Shown here: positions 17,342-26,586 of the stretch, one piece after another
How positions within the stretch are numbered: position 1 is the first letter of the stretch
Layout of the letters: every line of letters starts with the position of its first letter
Source of the DNA: JBKEDF01 sp047975325
GTDB lineage: Bacteria > Pseudomonadota > Alphaproteobacteria > Rhodobacterales > Rhodobacteraceae
NCBI GenBank assembly: GCA_047975325.1
Contig: JBKEDF010000049.1
Coordinates: 62,001-126,000, forward strand
Direction: 5' to 3'
Length of the DNA stretch: 64,000 nucleotides
The notes under the pieces: generated by a model
Seen by the model: only the letters and a program-made list of their open reading frames with translations
Told to the model about the DNA's origin: nothing
The model's database searches: none
Translations under genes and position numbers: made by a program

Positions 17342-18184
17342 ATGGACGCTGAAGACAAGACCACGGATTATGACGGAAATGCCGCGCTGGCGGCCCTTGT
17401 CTGGCAGGCGGAACTTGGCGTGACAGAGGTTGTCGGCGATACCCCCGTCGATGCCTATGCCCTTCCCGAAAAGCTTGCCAAACCCGCCCCGCCACAGCCT
17501 GAACCGGAATCTGCGCCTCCGGTTTCCCGAAAGCGCACGCCACCAGAACATTCCCCGGCACCCGCAGCAGCAGGCCCCGATCCTGTTGAAGTTTCCACGC
17601 AGGCCGCCTCCGTCGCGGAAGATCTTTCTGCCCTGCGTGCCGCAATGGAAGCTTTCGATCTGTGCGACCTGAAGAAAGGGGCGCGAAAATTCGTCTTTGC
17701 AGATGGGCAACCGGGTGCCCATCTGATGATCGTGGGCGAAGCGCCGGGGCGCGAAGAGGATCTTGCCGGTTTCCCCTTTGTCGGTCAGGCGGGGCAATTG
17801 CTGGACCGGATGCTGGCGGCCATCGGATTGTCGCGCAAGGCCGAAGAGATTGCCCAGGCGGTCTATATCACCAATACCCTGCCCTGGCGCCCACCGGGCA
17901 ATCGCGACCCCTCACCGGAGGAGATTGCGATGATGCGGCCCTTTCTGATGCGGCATATCTTCCTGGCACGCCCGAAGGTGCTGATTGCAGCCGGGAACAC
18001 GGCCTGTTCCGCCCTTCTGGGCCAGCGGGGTATCCTGCGGCTGCGCGGCAACTGGAAGGATTGCGGGGGGCTGCCGCTTATGCCAATGACCCATCCGTCC
18101 TACCTGCTGCGCAACCCGGCCGCCAAACGCGAGGCCTGGGCGGATCTGCTGGATATCCGCGCCCGGCTGGAGGAACTGGCATGA
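17342..18184 (+). CDS. Uracil-DNA glycosylase family 4/5-like protein with long N-terminal extension
   Basis: The 280-residue protein has an N-terminal Pro/Ala-rich region (about 1-100) and a UDG-superfamily domain. Motif 1 is GEAPGREEDLAGFPFVGQAG (132-151) and motif 2 is HPSYLLRNP (from 251). Family 4 enzymes bind a [4Fe-4S] cluster with four cysteines, two in a CxxC before motif 1 and one in CxPFL. Here only C108 remains of the first pair and the CxPFL position is M198, so the cluster appears to be lost or altered. Uracil removal from DNA is inferred from motifs. I chose the ATG at 17342 (MDAEDK); it lies between plsY and moaB on the same strand. Confidence 0.82.
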   Translation: MDAEDKTTDYDGNAALAALVWQAELGVTEVVGDTPVDAYALPEKLAKPAPPQPEPESAPPVSRKRTPPEHSPAPAAAGPDPVEVSTQAASVAEDLSALRAAMEAFDLCDLKKGARKFVFADGQPGAHLMIVGEAPGREEDLAGFPFVGQAGQLLDRMLAAIGLSRKAEEIAQAVYITNTLPWRPPGNRDPSPEEIAMMRPFLMRHIFLARPKVLIAAGNTACSALLGQRGILRLRGNWKDCGGLPLMPMTHPSYLLRNPAAKREAWADLLDIRARLEELA

Positions 18185-18226
18185 TCCACAACCGCCTTCC
18201 GCAAGGTTGAAAGGAGCCGTCACCCC

Positions 18227-18769
18227 ATGCCCCAACCAGACAAAAGCCGGGATTTCATCCCGGTTCGCATCGCGGTTCTGACCGTTTCCGACACACGCAA
18301 GCCGGAAGATGACCGATCCGGCAACACGCTGGTGGACCGGCTGGAAGGCGCGGGCCACATCCTTGCCACCCGCGATATCGTAACCGACGATCGCGACAGG
18401 ATTGCCGCTATCCTGCGCGACTGGTGCGCCAATCCGGATATTGATGTAATCCTGACAACGGGCGGGACGGGCCTGACCGGCCGGGATGTGACGGTGGAAG
18501 CCCACCGGGATGTCTATGAAAAGGAAATCGAGGCTTTCGGCACAGTATTCACATTGGTATCGATGCAGAAAATCGGCACTTCCGCCGTGCAGAGCCGCGC
18601 CACGGGCGGGGTTGCCCAGGGGACCTATCTTTTCGCGCTTCCCGGCAGCCCCGGCGCCTGCCGCGATGCCTGGGATGAGATCCTTGCCGCGCAGCTCGAT
18701 TATCGGCACAGCCCCTGCAATTTTGTGGAAATCCTGCCAAGACTCGACGAACATCTACGGCGCAAATAG
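18227..18769 (+). CDS. moaB: Molybdenum cofactor biosynthesis protein MoaB
   Basis: MoaB/Mog-fold protein that adenylylates molybdopterin or assists that step in cofactor synthesis. The 180-residue chain has VLTVSDTRKPEDDRSGN and the molybdopterin-binding motif TTGGTGLTGRDVT, then LPGSPGACRDAWDEI near the end. AGGAGCC precedes the start. The cofactor is needed by the molybdenum hydroxylase operon at 28.6-33 kb; moaA lies separately at 51.8 kb. Confidence 0.94.
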   Translation: MPQPDKSRDFIPVRIAVLTVSDTRKPEDDRSGNTLVDRLEGAGHILATRDIVTDDRDRIAAILRDWCANPDIDVILTTGGTGLTGRDVTVEAHRDVYEKEIEAFGTVFTLVSMQKIGTSAVQSRATGGVAQGTYLFALPGSPGACRDAWDEILAAQLDYRHSPCNFVEILPRLDEHLRRK

Positions 18770-18971
18770 ACATCCTGGCAGAAAAATGGCGAAACGGTCA
18801 GGGCAAATCCGGTTATTTTGCACTTTTCATAAACATGCCCCCATTCGCAAAAAAACGGCAACTTCCGCGACGGAAAGATCCCGTACGGCCGTATCACGGG
18901 AAATTCGCATGCGTTGACGGGGATTCAGCGTCTATCATGGCATAAGGTAAAGAGGCGAGGCACGGTTGCCG

Positions 18972-20441
18972 ATGCGGTTTCTGACACGATCCCTTATGGG
19001 GCTTTTGATGCTGGCCCTGACATTGGGGTTTCTTGCCCTTGCGGGCCGGATGGTCATTGATGCGCTGGCCATACGGCAGGCAGGCGGAAATACCGGACCA
19101 TCAGCGCGGGAACGGGTCTTTACCGCCAATCTGATTTCCGCCGATGCCGCGCGGATCAACCCTGTCACGACAGCCTTTGGTGAAATCCGTTCCTCCCGCA
19201 TCCTGCAATTACGCGCACCTCTTGCAGGCGAAGTGATCGAACTTTCACCGGCCTTCCTCGACGGGGCGGCAGTACGGGCGGGCGAGGTCCTGCTACGGGT
19301 TGACCCCGCCGATTCCGAAGCTGCACGCGACCGGGCCAGTGCCGCCCTTGCCGATGCCGAGGCCGAAACCCGCGATGCCGCCCGCGCCCGCAATTTTGCC
19401 CTGGAAGATCAGGCCGCAGCGGATGAACAGCGGGATCTGCGCGAACAGGCGCTGCAACGGCAACAGGACCTTCTGGCCCGGGGGGTGGGGTCGGATGCGG
19501 CAGTGGAAACGGCTGCCCTTGCCCTTTCGGCAGCACGGCAGGCCGCCCTTTCACGCGCCAATGCCATGAATGCCGCCCTTGCCCGGGTGGATAATGCCGC
19601 CACTGCCCTGACCCGCGCACGGATCGACCTTGCCGAGGCCGAACGGGAGCTTGCCGATACCGAATTGCGCGCGGCCTTTGACGGGCTGCTTTCGGAAACC
19701 TCCATTGTTCCGGGCCAGATCCTCAGCCCGAATGAAACGCTGGGACGGTTGATAGACCCGATAGCACTGGAGGTCGCCTTTCAACTGTCCACCACGCAAT
19801 TTGCGCGCCTGATCGGACCCGATGGCATGATCCTGCCGCATGAGGTCGGCGTCACGCTCGATATCGCGGGGACGGAGCTTCTGGCCCGCGGGGTGCTGGA
19901 ACGCACGGCTGCTGCGGTAGAGGCCGGACAGACAGGGCGGCTCGTCTATGCCCGGCTGGAAGGCGCAGGAGGCTTCCAGCCGGGGGATTTCGTGACGATC
20001 CGCATTGCCGAACCCGCGCTTGACAATGTCGTGCTGCTGCCGGCCACAGCACTGGGACCACGCGGAAAACTGCTGGCGCTTGGCCCCGGGGACCGGCTGG
20101 AGGAACTGCCCGTAACATTGCTGCGACGACAGGGCGATCAGGTCATTCTCGCAGCCGAGGGCCTTGCCGGGCGCCAGATCGTGGCTGAAAACACCCCGCT
20201 TCTGGGGGCCGGGATCCGAATTCGCCCCGCTGGCGCCCCTGTCGCAGTTCAGAACGACCCGAGGGAGGCTAATCTCACGATGATCATGCTGAGCCCCGAA
20301 CGGCGCGCCCGGTTGGTGGCTTTCGTGGAATCCAATACCCAGATGCCCCCCGATGCCCGTTCCCGGATCCTGGCACAACTGGCTGAACCCGAAGTCCCTG
20401 CCGGGGTCGTAGAGCGGCTTGAACGCCGTATGGGCGGCTAG
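18972..20441 (+). CDS. RND efflux periplasmic adaptor (HlyD/MFP family)
   Basis: This 489-residue protein links an inner-membrane RND pump to an outer-membrane channel. It has an N-terminal membrane anchor (LTRSLMGLLMLALTLGFLAL), a lipoyl-like half-motif LRAPLAGEVIELSPAFLDGAAVRAGE, a long alpha-helical hairpin rich in Ala/Arg/Glu (about residues 110-230), and the second half-motif LRAAFDGLLSETSIVPGQIL. A TTG two codons upstream (18966) is a possible alternative start, closer to the GAGG. The pump gene follows after 7 nt. No TolC gene is in this operon; the tolC at 49.5 kb could supply the channel. Confidence 0.9.
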   Translation: MRFLTRSLMGLLMLALTLGFLALAGRMVIDALAIRQAGGNTGPSARERVFTANLISADAARINPVTTAFGEIRSSRILQLRAPLAGEVIELSPAFLDGAAVRAGEVLLRVDPADSEAARDRASAALADAEAETRDAARARNFALEDQAAADEQRDLREQALQRQQDLLARGVGSDAAVETAALALSAARQAALSRANAMNAALARVDNAATALTRARIDLAEAERELADTELRAAFDGLLSETSIVPGQILSPNETLGRLIDPIALEVAFQLSTTQFARLIGPDGMILPHEVGVTLDIAGTELLARGVLERTAAAVEAGQTGRLVYARLEGAGGFQPGDFVTIRIAEPALDNVVLLPATALGPRGKLLALGPGDRLEELPVTLLRRQGDQVILAAEGLAGRQIVAENTPLLGAGIRIRPAGAPVAVQNDPREANLTMIMLSPERRARLVAFVESNTQMPPDARSRILAQLAEPEVPAGVVERLERRMGG

Positions 20442-20448
20442 TTAACCC

Positions 20449-23400
20449 ATGACCGCCCTGCCCCCCACCACACCAGAAAACAACAGGCCGGAAGGGGGCA
20501 TCCTGTCCTATTTCGCGCGGCACCGGACGATTGCCAACCTGTTGCTGGTATTGATGATCGTCGCTGGGCTTGCCGCACTGACACGGATTCGCACACAGTT
20601 TTTCCCCGATGTGGCGGTCTCACAGATCACGGTTTCCGTCATCTGGTCAGGCGCGGGGGCGGAAGACGTGGATCGCGGAATCGTGCAATTGCTGGAACCG
20701 GTGCTGATGTCGGTCGAAGGCGTGGCCGATGCCTATTCCAGGGCCGCCGAAGGCAGTGCCCGGGTCACGCTGGAATTCGAACCCGATCATGACCTGATGC
20801 AAGCCGCCGAGGATGTACAGGCCGCTGTCGATGCGGTGCAGGATCTGCCCGAAGAGGCGGAAGATCCGGTCATCAGGCGCAATGCCTGGCGCGATCAGGT
20901 TACCGATGTAGTGATTTCCGGCCCGGTTTCCTTTGAACAGCTTGGTCGTTTTGCCGATGAATTGACCACGAGGCTTTTTACGGCAGGGATTACCCGCACC
21001 ACCATCCGCGGCCTTGCCGATCCCGAAATCCTTGTCGAGGTTCCCTCGGTTTCGCTGATCCGGCATGATATCACCCTGGCCGAAATCGCAAGCCGGATTG
21101 CGGAGGCGGCGCAGACCTCCCCCGCCGGGGATATCGGTTCGGGCGCAAGCCGGGTCCGCACCGGGGCGGAGGCCCATGACCCTGAATCCATCGCGGCCCT
21201 TACCCTGCGGCAGGACCGTCTAGGCAATCGCCTGACGGTGGGCGACATTGCCACGGTCCGGCAGGAACCCGGTAACCGGGGCCGTGCCAGTTTCGTAGGC
21301 AGCCATCCGGCACTGAGCCTGCGGGTGGAACGCAGCGCCTCGGGCGATGCCGTCAGGATGCAGGCCCGGGTGGAGGCGGTCGTGGCGGAAATGTTGCCGC
21401 TGCTGCCACCAGGAGTACAGATGGATCTGGTCCGGGCGCGGGCGGAGGCGATATCAGGCCGCCTGCAATTGCTTCTGGACAATGCGGAAATGGGGCTGGC
21501 GCTGGTGCTGGGCCTGCTTTTCCTGTTTCTCAACGCACGCACGGCAATCTGGGTTGCCGCCGGGATCCCGGCGGCACTTCTGGCGGCAATCGGGGTCATG
21601 TATGCCGCCGGGCTGACACTGAACATGATTTCGCTTTTTGCACTGATAATCACGCTGGGCGTTGTGGTGGATGATGCCATCGTGGTTGGCGAACATGCCG
21701 ATTTCCGTGCCAGAAACCTGGGGGAGTCCCCGATGCAGGCTGCCGAACGCGCGGCACGGCGCATGGCAATGCCGGTTTTTGCCTCCACCCTGACCACGGT
21801 CATCGCCTTTGCCGCCCTGATGGTCATCGACGGCAATTTCGGAAAGATCATCGCCGATATCCCCTTCACGGTGATTGCCGTCCTGCTGGCCAGCCTGATC
21901 GAGTGTTTCCTTGTCCTGCCAAATCACATGGGCCATGCCCTGGCCGCCAGGGCCGGGAATGCATGGTATGATCTGCCATCACGCCTTACCAATCGCGGGC
22001 TGTTGCTTTTTTCCACCTATGCGATGCAGCCCATGACCCGGCTGGTGCTGCAAGCACGGTATCCGGTGCTGGCGCTGGCGGTTTTACTATTGGCAAGTCA
22101 GGTTGCCTTGCTTGTTCGCGGCGATCTGCCCTTCAGGCTGTTCACGGGGCCGGAACGTTCCACGATCAGCGGGAATTTCGCCATGCTGCCCGGGGCCACC
22201 CGCGATGACACGCTGGCCATGATGCGGGAATTGCAACGCGCCACGGATGTCGTGGCGGAACAATTCACACCGGAATCCGGCATCGACGCCGTCACTTTCG
22301 CAATGGCGGAAATCGGCGGCGGTTCCGGGCGCGGTCTGGCCAGTGCCGAAAGCAAGGATGCCGACCTTTTGGGGGGGATATCCCTGGAACTCGTCGATCC
22401 GGACCTGCGCAGCTGGTCAAGCGCGGCTTTCATCAGCAAGTTGCAACAGGAAATCCGCCCGCACCCGCTGCTGGAGGAGTTGAGCTTTCGTGGTGGCCGC
22501 TTCGGGCCGGCTGGCGATTCACTATCCATCGATCTGGCCGGGGCCGCCCCGGAGACGCTCAAATCCGCCGCCGAGGCACTGAAGGAAGCATTGGCCGCCT
22601 ATCCCGAAACCTCCGCCCTTGAAGACAGCCTCGCCTATGACAAGGCCGAACTCCTGCTGACGCTTACCCCGCAGGGGGAGGCACTGGGTTTCTCGATCGA
22701 CAGTCTGGGCCGCGATCTGCGCCACCGGTTGAACGGGGTTGAGGCCGCAAGTTTTGCCGAAGGCACCCGTTCCGCCGAAATCCGAATTGAATTACCCGAA
22801 GATGAACGCGCCGCGGATTTTCTGGAAACCATGCGCATGCGGGCCGCGCCGGGCGTTTATGTGCCACTGTCGGATATCGTCACCATTGAAACACGCAGCG
22901 GGTTTTCCACCATCCGGCGCGAAAACGGGCTGCGAATGGTTTCCGTCACCGGCGATATAGCAGAAGACGACCCCGCCCGCGCCGTCGAAATCCAGACCCG
23001 GTTGCGCAATGAAATCCTGCCCCGGATCGAGGGGGATTACGGCGTCACCTCCCGGCTTTCCGGGTTGGCCGAACAGGAGCGCGAATTCCTGGGCGATGCC
23101 CAACTGGGTATCCTGCTATGCCTGCTGGCAATCTATCTCGTCCTGGCCTGGATCTTTTCAAGCTGGTCGCGCCCGCTTGTGGTGATGGTGGTCATCCCCT
23201 TTGGCCTGATCGGCGCGATCTGGGGGCATTACTGGTGGGATATGCCGCTTGCGATGTTTTCCATCATCGGGCTGATCGGCATGGCGGGCATCATCATCAA
23301 TGATTCCATCGTTCTGGTCACCACCATTGATGAATATGCCAAACGGCAGGATCTGCGCGGCGCGATCGTTTCGGCGGTTGCCGACCGGTTGCGCCCCGTT

Positions 23401-23877
23401 CTCCTGACAACGCTGACCACCGTTCTGGGTCTTGCCCCGCTGCTTTATGAAAGTTCCAGCCAGGCTGCCTTCCTGCGCCCGACAGTGATCACGCTGGTCT
23501 ACGGGCTGGGCTTTGGAATGCTGCTGGTCCTGATCCTCGTGCCCGCCGTTTTGGGAATAGAGCAGGATCTGCGCCGCCCCGCCCGCGCCTTGCGCCGCGC
23601 ATTGACATCCCGCATGGGATGGCGCACCTGGCGGCTGCTTTTGCCCGTGGGGCTGGCCTTCGCCGCCCTATTTGCCGCCACCCTGGGCGCGGCAATCTGG
23701 TCCCGCAGCCTTCCCGCGCCATGGATCACGCTTTTCCCCCCGCTTGGCAATGCGCCTGCATTGATTGCTGGCTTTGCCCTTTTCGCCGGGGGCGCCGTGA
23801 TCATCACCCTCCTGGGTTATATCGGGCTGTATTGGCGCCCCGGAAAATCGGATGGAGCAGTCGGGCCGAAAACCTGA
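20449..23877 (+). CDS. RND-family efflux transporter permease
   Basis: The 1142-residue inner-membrane pump has the RND layout: one N-terminal span (ANLLLVLMIVAGLAAL), a large periplasmic porter domain, spans 2-6, a second periplasmic domain and spans 8-12, plus an extra C-terminal hydrophobic pair (about residues 1060-1130) beyond the usual length near 1040. The proton-relay aspartates are in GVVVDDAIVVGEHAD; the equivalent second-half segment is INDSIVLVTTIDE. It is more like the general RND group of alphaproteobacteria than E. coli AcrB (VSVIWSGAGAEDVDRGIVQLLE). The substrate is not predictable. It converges with the Lrp-type gene, 7 nt apart. Confidence 0.92.
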   Translation: MTALPPTTPENNRPEGGILSYFARHRTIANLLLVLMIVAGLAALTRIRTQFFPDVAVSQITVSVIWSGAGAEDVDRGIVQLLEPVLMSVEGVADAYSRAAEGSARVTLEFEPDHDLMQAAEDVQAAVDAVQDLPEEAEDPVIRRNAWRDQVTDVVISGPVSFEQLGRFADELTTRLFTAGITRTTIRGLADPEILVEVPSVSLIRHDITLAEIASRIAEAAQTSPAGDIGSGASRVRTGAEAHDPESIAALTLRQDRLGNRLTVGDIATVRQEPGNRGRASFVGSHPALSLRVERSASGDAVRMQARVEAVVAEMLPLLPPGVQMDLVRARAEAISGRLQLLLDNAEMGLALVLGLLFLFLNARTAIWVAAGIPAALLAAIGVMYAAGLTLNMISLFALIITLGVVVDDAIVVGEHADFRARNLGESPMQAAERAARRMAMPVFASTLTTVIAFAALMVIDGNFGKIIADIPFTVIAVLLASLIECFLVLPNHMGHALAARAGNAWYDLPSRLTNRGLLLFSTYAMQPMTRLVLQARYPVLALAVLLLASQVALLVRGDLPFRLFTGPERSTISGNFAMLPGATRDDTLAMMRELQRATDVVAEQFTPESGIDAVTFAMAEIGGGSGRGLASAESKDADLLGGISLELVDPDLRSWSSAAFISKLQQEIRPHPLLEELSFRGGRFGPAGDSLSIDLAGAAPETLKSAAEALKEALAAYPETSALEDSLAYDKAELLLTLTPQGEALGFSIDSLGRDLRHRLNGVEAASFAEGTRSAEIRIELPEDERAADFLETMRMRAAPGVYVPLSDIVTIETRSGFSTIRRENGLRMVSVTGDIAEDDPARAVEIQTRLRNEILPRIEGDYGVTSRLSGLAEQEREFLGDAQLGILLCLLAIYLVLAWIFSSWSRPLVVMVVIPFGLIGAIWGHYWWDMPLAMFSIIGLIGMAGIIINDSIVLVTTIDEYAKRQDLRGAIVSAVADRLRPVLLTTLTTVLGLAPLLYESSSQAAFLRPTVITLVYGLGFGMLLVLILVPAVLGIEQDLRRPARALRRALTSRMGWRTWRLLLPVGLAFAALFAATLGAAIWSRSLPAPWITLFPPLGNAPALIAGFALFAGGAVIITLLGYIGLYWRPGKSDGAVGPKT

Positions 23878-23884
23878 ACAGACA

Positions 23885-24346
23885 TCACAACGGCAATGCG
23901 GTGGTTGATTTTATCTCTTCCATCGACAGGAGCGCGGTGACGTTGAAGATCCGCACCTCGGAAATCAGCGCCTGATAAAAGATGTCATAGGCGCGCGCAT
24001 TTTCGACCCGGACCTTCAGGATGTAATCGATATCCCCCGCCAGCCGGTGCGCCTCCATCACCTCGGGCCGTTCCTGCAACGCGCGCAGGAATTTCATCTG
24101 CCATTCCGATTCATGTTCGGAAGTTCGGATCAATACGAAGAAACAGGCCTCAAGCCCCAGCGCCTCAGCCTCAAGGATCACCGTTTGACGCTGGATCACG
24201 CCGGTTTCCTTCATCCGTTTGATACGGTTCCAGACCGGCGTTTTCGAGGAGCCGACACTTCTGGCAATTTCATCCAGCGATTGCGCCGCATCGACCTGCA
24301 ACTCGGCAAGGATTTTCCGGTCCATCTCGTCCAATCGGGCGGCCAT
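23885..24346 (-). CDS. Lrp/AsnC-family transcriptional regulator
   Basis: A 153-residue regulator with an N-terminal helix-turn-helix (LDEMDRKILAELQVDAAQSLDEIARSV, then TPVWNRIKRMKETGVI) and a C-terminal RAM effector domain (AHRLAGDIDYILKVRV). I start at 24346 because a GGAGGAG site lies 9 nt before it; an ATG six codons earlier overlaps that site. It is divergent from the sulfur-assimilation operon, a placement seen in other Rhodobacterales, so it probably senses cysteine or a related amino acid and controls that operon. Confidence 0.92.
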   Translation of the reverse strand: MAARLDEMDRKILAELQVDAAQSLDEIARSVGSSKTPVWNRIKRMKETGVIQRQTVILEAEALGLEACFFVLIRTSEHESEWQMKFLRALQERPEVMEAHRLAGDIDYILKVRVENARAYDIFYQALISEVRIFNVTALLSMEEIKSTTALPL

Positions 24347-24437
24347 TCCAGCAATCTCCTCCATCGCCGAATTATATTCTGTACCGGACCAGTATCAAAA
24401 CATTTTTCCTTATCTTCAAGGGTATCTGGCGTTGAAA

Positions 24438-24452
24438 CAGGAAAATATCCTA
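24438..24452 (+). promoter_or_regulatory. Lrp-box-like site in the divergent cys promoter region
   Basis: CAGGAAAATATCCTA matches the E. coli Lrp consensus YAGHAWATTWTDCTR at 12 of 15 positions, by hand comparison. It lies between the Lrp-type gene and the sulfur operon, 31 bp before the first small ORF. Binding by the adjacent regulator is an inference. Confidence 0.4.
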
Positions 24453-24483
24453 TACAAGATGCGAATTACTGGAGATTTTTACC

Positions 24484-24621
24484 ATGCGACAGCCCGGTCC
24501 CCTTCCCGTTCGCCTCATCGGCACCGCTGCGGGTATTGTCCGTTATCCGGTGCTTGACACGGCCAGACAAGCGCGGCATGCCGCGCCCTTCCTTCCCCGA
24601 TTTCAGGAGCCACGCGCATGA
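24484..24621 (+). CDS. 45-residue ORF, possible leader peptide of the sulfur-assimilation operon
   Basis: An ATG at 24484 preceded by CTGGAG at the right distance opens 45 codons (MRQPGPLPVRLIG...FQEPRA). Its TGA overlaps the ATG of the DUF2849 gene (ATGA), the coupling seen elsewhere in this operon. The peptide is basic, rich in Pro, Ala and Arg, and has no cysteine. It occupies the place where cysG (sirohaem synthase) often stands in related operons, but is far too short and unlike it. It could be a true small protein, a translational leader, or a chance frame; the ribosome site and overlap favour translation. Confidence 0.5.
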   Translation: MRQPGPLPVRLIGTAAGIVRYPVLDTARQARHAAPFLPRFQEPRA

Positions 24622-24923
24622 GCCGCGCCTTCAAACCCAAGGTCGTCACCGCCAACGCGCTTCTGGAAGGCGATGTGATCTATCTGACCGCCGACAACCG
24701 CTGGACACGCCTGCATAACGAGGCCGAATTCATCGAGGATGAAGCCCATGCGCAATTACGCCTGCTGCGGGCCGAAGGTGACAGCAGCGTCGTTGGCCCC
24801 TATCTGGCCGAGGCGAGACGCGGCCCTGACGGGCCCGAGCCCATTCATTTCCGCGAAGCGTTCCGCACCCGCGGTCCTTCCAACTACGCCCATGGCAAGC
24901 AGGCGGAGCCGAAGAATGTATGA
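24618..24923 (+). CDS. DUF2849 protein of the sulfite reductase operon
   Basis: A 101-residue protein (MSRAFKPKVVTANALLEGDVIYL...) of the DUF2849 type, nearly always next to assimilatory sulfite/nitrite reductase genes in alphaproteobacteria. It has no cysteines or clear cofactor motif. A helper role for the reductase is suggested by its constant neighbourhood only. It overlaps the ORF before it by 4 nt and the reductase start by 8 nt. Confidence 0.88.
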   Translation: MSRAFKPKVVTANALLEGDVIYLTADNRWTRLHNEAEFIEDEAHAQLRLLRAEGDSSVVGPYLAEARRGPDGPEPIHFREAFRTRGPSNYAHGKQAEPKNV

Positions 24924-26586
24924 TTATACCGACTTTGACGCGGCTTTCGTCCGTGCCCGCACCGCGCAGTTTTCCCAGCAGGTTCGTCGCCGCATCGATG
25001 GCTCCCTGACCGAAGAGGAATTTCGCCCGTTGCGCCTGATGAACGGGCTCTACCTTCAGCTTCACGCCTATATGCTGCGAATCGCCATCCCCTATGGCAC
25101 GATCAGCCCCCGGCAGATGCGGCAGCTTGCCATGATCGCCGACACCTGGGATCAGGGCTACGGCCATTTCACCACAAGACAGAATATCCAGTTCAACTGG
25201 CCCAAACTGCCCGATGTTCCGGATATCCTGTCGGCGCTGGCCGATGTCGGCATGCATTCGATCCAGACTTCCGGCAATTGCGTGCGCAACGTGACCGCCG
25301 ATCATTTTGCGGGTGCTGCCGCCGATGAAATCGAAGATCCCCGCCCGGTGGCGGAACTTTTACGGCAATGGTCCTCCGACCACCCGGAATTTCAGTTTCT
25401 GCCACGCAAGTTCAAGATCGGCATTACCGGCAGCCCCAATGACCGCGCCGTGACCCGGTCACATGATATCGGCCTGCGCATGGTGCGCAACGCCGCCGGA
25501 GAGCCGGGTTTTGAGGTCATGGTCGGAGGAGGTCTTGGCCGCACACCACTGATCGCAAAAACCGTACGGGATTTCCTGCCAAAGGCCGATCTTCTGCCCT
25601 ATGTCGAGGCCATCCTGAGCGTCTATAACAGCTTTGGCCGTCGTGACAACAAGTTCAAGGCGCGCATCAAGATTACCCTGCATGAAATTGGAAAAGAAAA
25701 GCTTTCCAGATTGATTGAGGAACGTTTCACAGAGCTTCGCCCGCTTTTCGGCGGCAATGATCAGGCGCTTCTGACAGAGATCGAGGCAGCCTTTTCCCGC
25801 CCCGAATTGCGCGATGCCCCCATCGACGCCTATGAAACCCATCGCAGGGCCGATCCTGTTTTCCGGGCCTGGACCGATACCAACCTCGCCCCTCATAGAA
25901 ATGACCAATACGCCATCGTCACGATCAGCCTGAAGGCCCATGGCGCGACGCCAGGCGATGCCAGTTCGGACCAGATGCGCCTGATTGCGGATCTGGCGGA
26001 ACGCTTTGGTCATTCCGAGATTCGCATCAGTCACGAACAGAATGTGATCCTGCCGCATGTCCACAAGGCCGATCTTCCTGCGCTGCATGCCGCCTTGCGT
26101 GGCTCCGGGCTGGAGACCGCAAATATCGGGCTGATTTCCGACATCATCGCCTGCCCGGGGATGGATTACTGTTCCCTCGCCACGGCACGTTCGATCCCGA
26201 TTGCACAGCAGATCGCGACACGCTTTGCCGAATTGGGGCTTGAGCAGGAAATCGGTGCGATGAAGATCAAGATGTCCGGCGGCATCAATGCCTGCGGGCA
26301 TCATCATGTCGGCCATATCGGGATTCTCGGGCTTGATCGCGCAGGTGTGGAAAACTACCAGATCACGCTGGGGGGCGACGGGACCGAAACCGCCGCAGTC
26401 GGGCAGCGCGCGGGCCCCGGTTTCGCCTATGATGAAATCGTACCCGCCATCGAACGGCTGATCCTTGCCTATCTGGAACTGCGCGAAGATCCGGGGGAAA
26501 GCTTTCTCGAATCCTACCGTCGCCTGGGTCCCGATCCCTTCAAGGCAGCGCTTTATCCCGCCGAAGGGTCACGCGATGCCGCGTGA
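24916..26586 (+). CDS. cysI: Ferredoxin-type sulfite (or nitrite) reductase, sirohaem protein, with one altered cluster ligand
   Basis: The 556-residue enzyme reduces sulfite to sulfide with six electrons in the cytoplasm. It has the two-fold repeat of this family. The [4Fe-4S]-sirohaem ligands should be Cx5C and Cx3C: the first pair is present (C413-PGMDY-C419), but the second reads G456-INA-C460, so the third cysteine (E. coli SiR-HP C479) is glycine. C460, which bridges to the sirohaem iron, is kept. The GGC codon is unambiguous in this sequence. Its place before cysH indicates sulfite as substrate. The start at 24916 (MYDYTDFD) overlaps DUF2849; a longer frame from 24739 is its shadow. 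It overlaps cysH by 11 nt. Confidence 0.9.
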   Translation: MYDYTDFDAAFVRARTAQFSQQVRRRIDGSLTEEEFRPLRLMNGLYLQLHAYMLRIAIPYGTISPRQMRQLAMIADTWDQGYGHFTTRQNIQFNWPKLPDVPDILSALADVGMHSIQTSGNCVRNVTADHFAGAAADEIEDPRPVAELLRQWSSDHPEFQFLPRKFKIGITGSPNDRAVTRSHDIGLRMVRNAAGEPGFEVMVGGGLGRTPLIAKTVRDFLPKADLLPYVEAILSVYNSFGRRDNKFKARIKITLHEIGKEKLSRLIEERFTELRPLFGGNDQALLTEIEAAFSRPELRDAPIDAYETHRRADPVFRAWTDTNLAPHRNDQYAIVTISLKAHGATPGDASSDQMRLIADLAERFGHSEIRISHEQNVILPHVHKADLPALHAALRGSGLETANIGLISDIIACPGMDYCSLATARSIPIAQQIATRFAELGLEQEIGAMKIKMSGGINACGHHHVGHIGILGLDRAGVENYQITLGGDGTETAAVGQRAGPGFAYDEIVPAIERLILAYLELREDPGESFLESYRRLGPDPFKAALYPAEGSRDAA

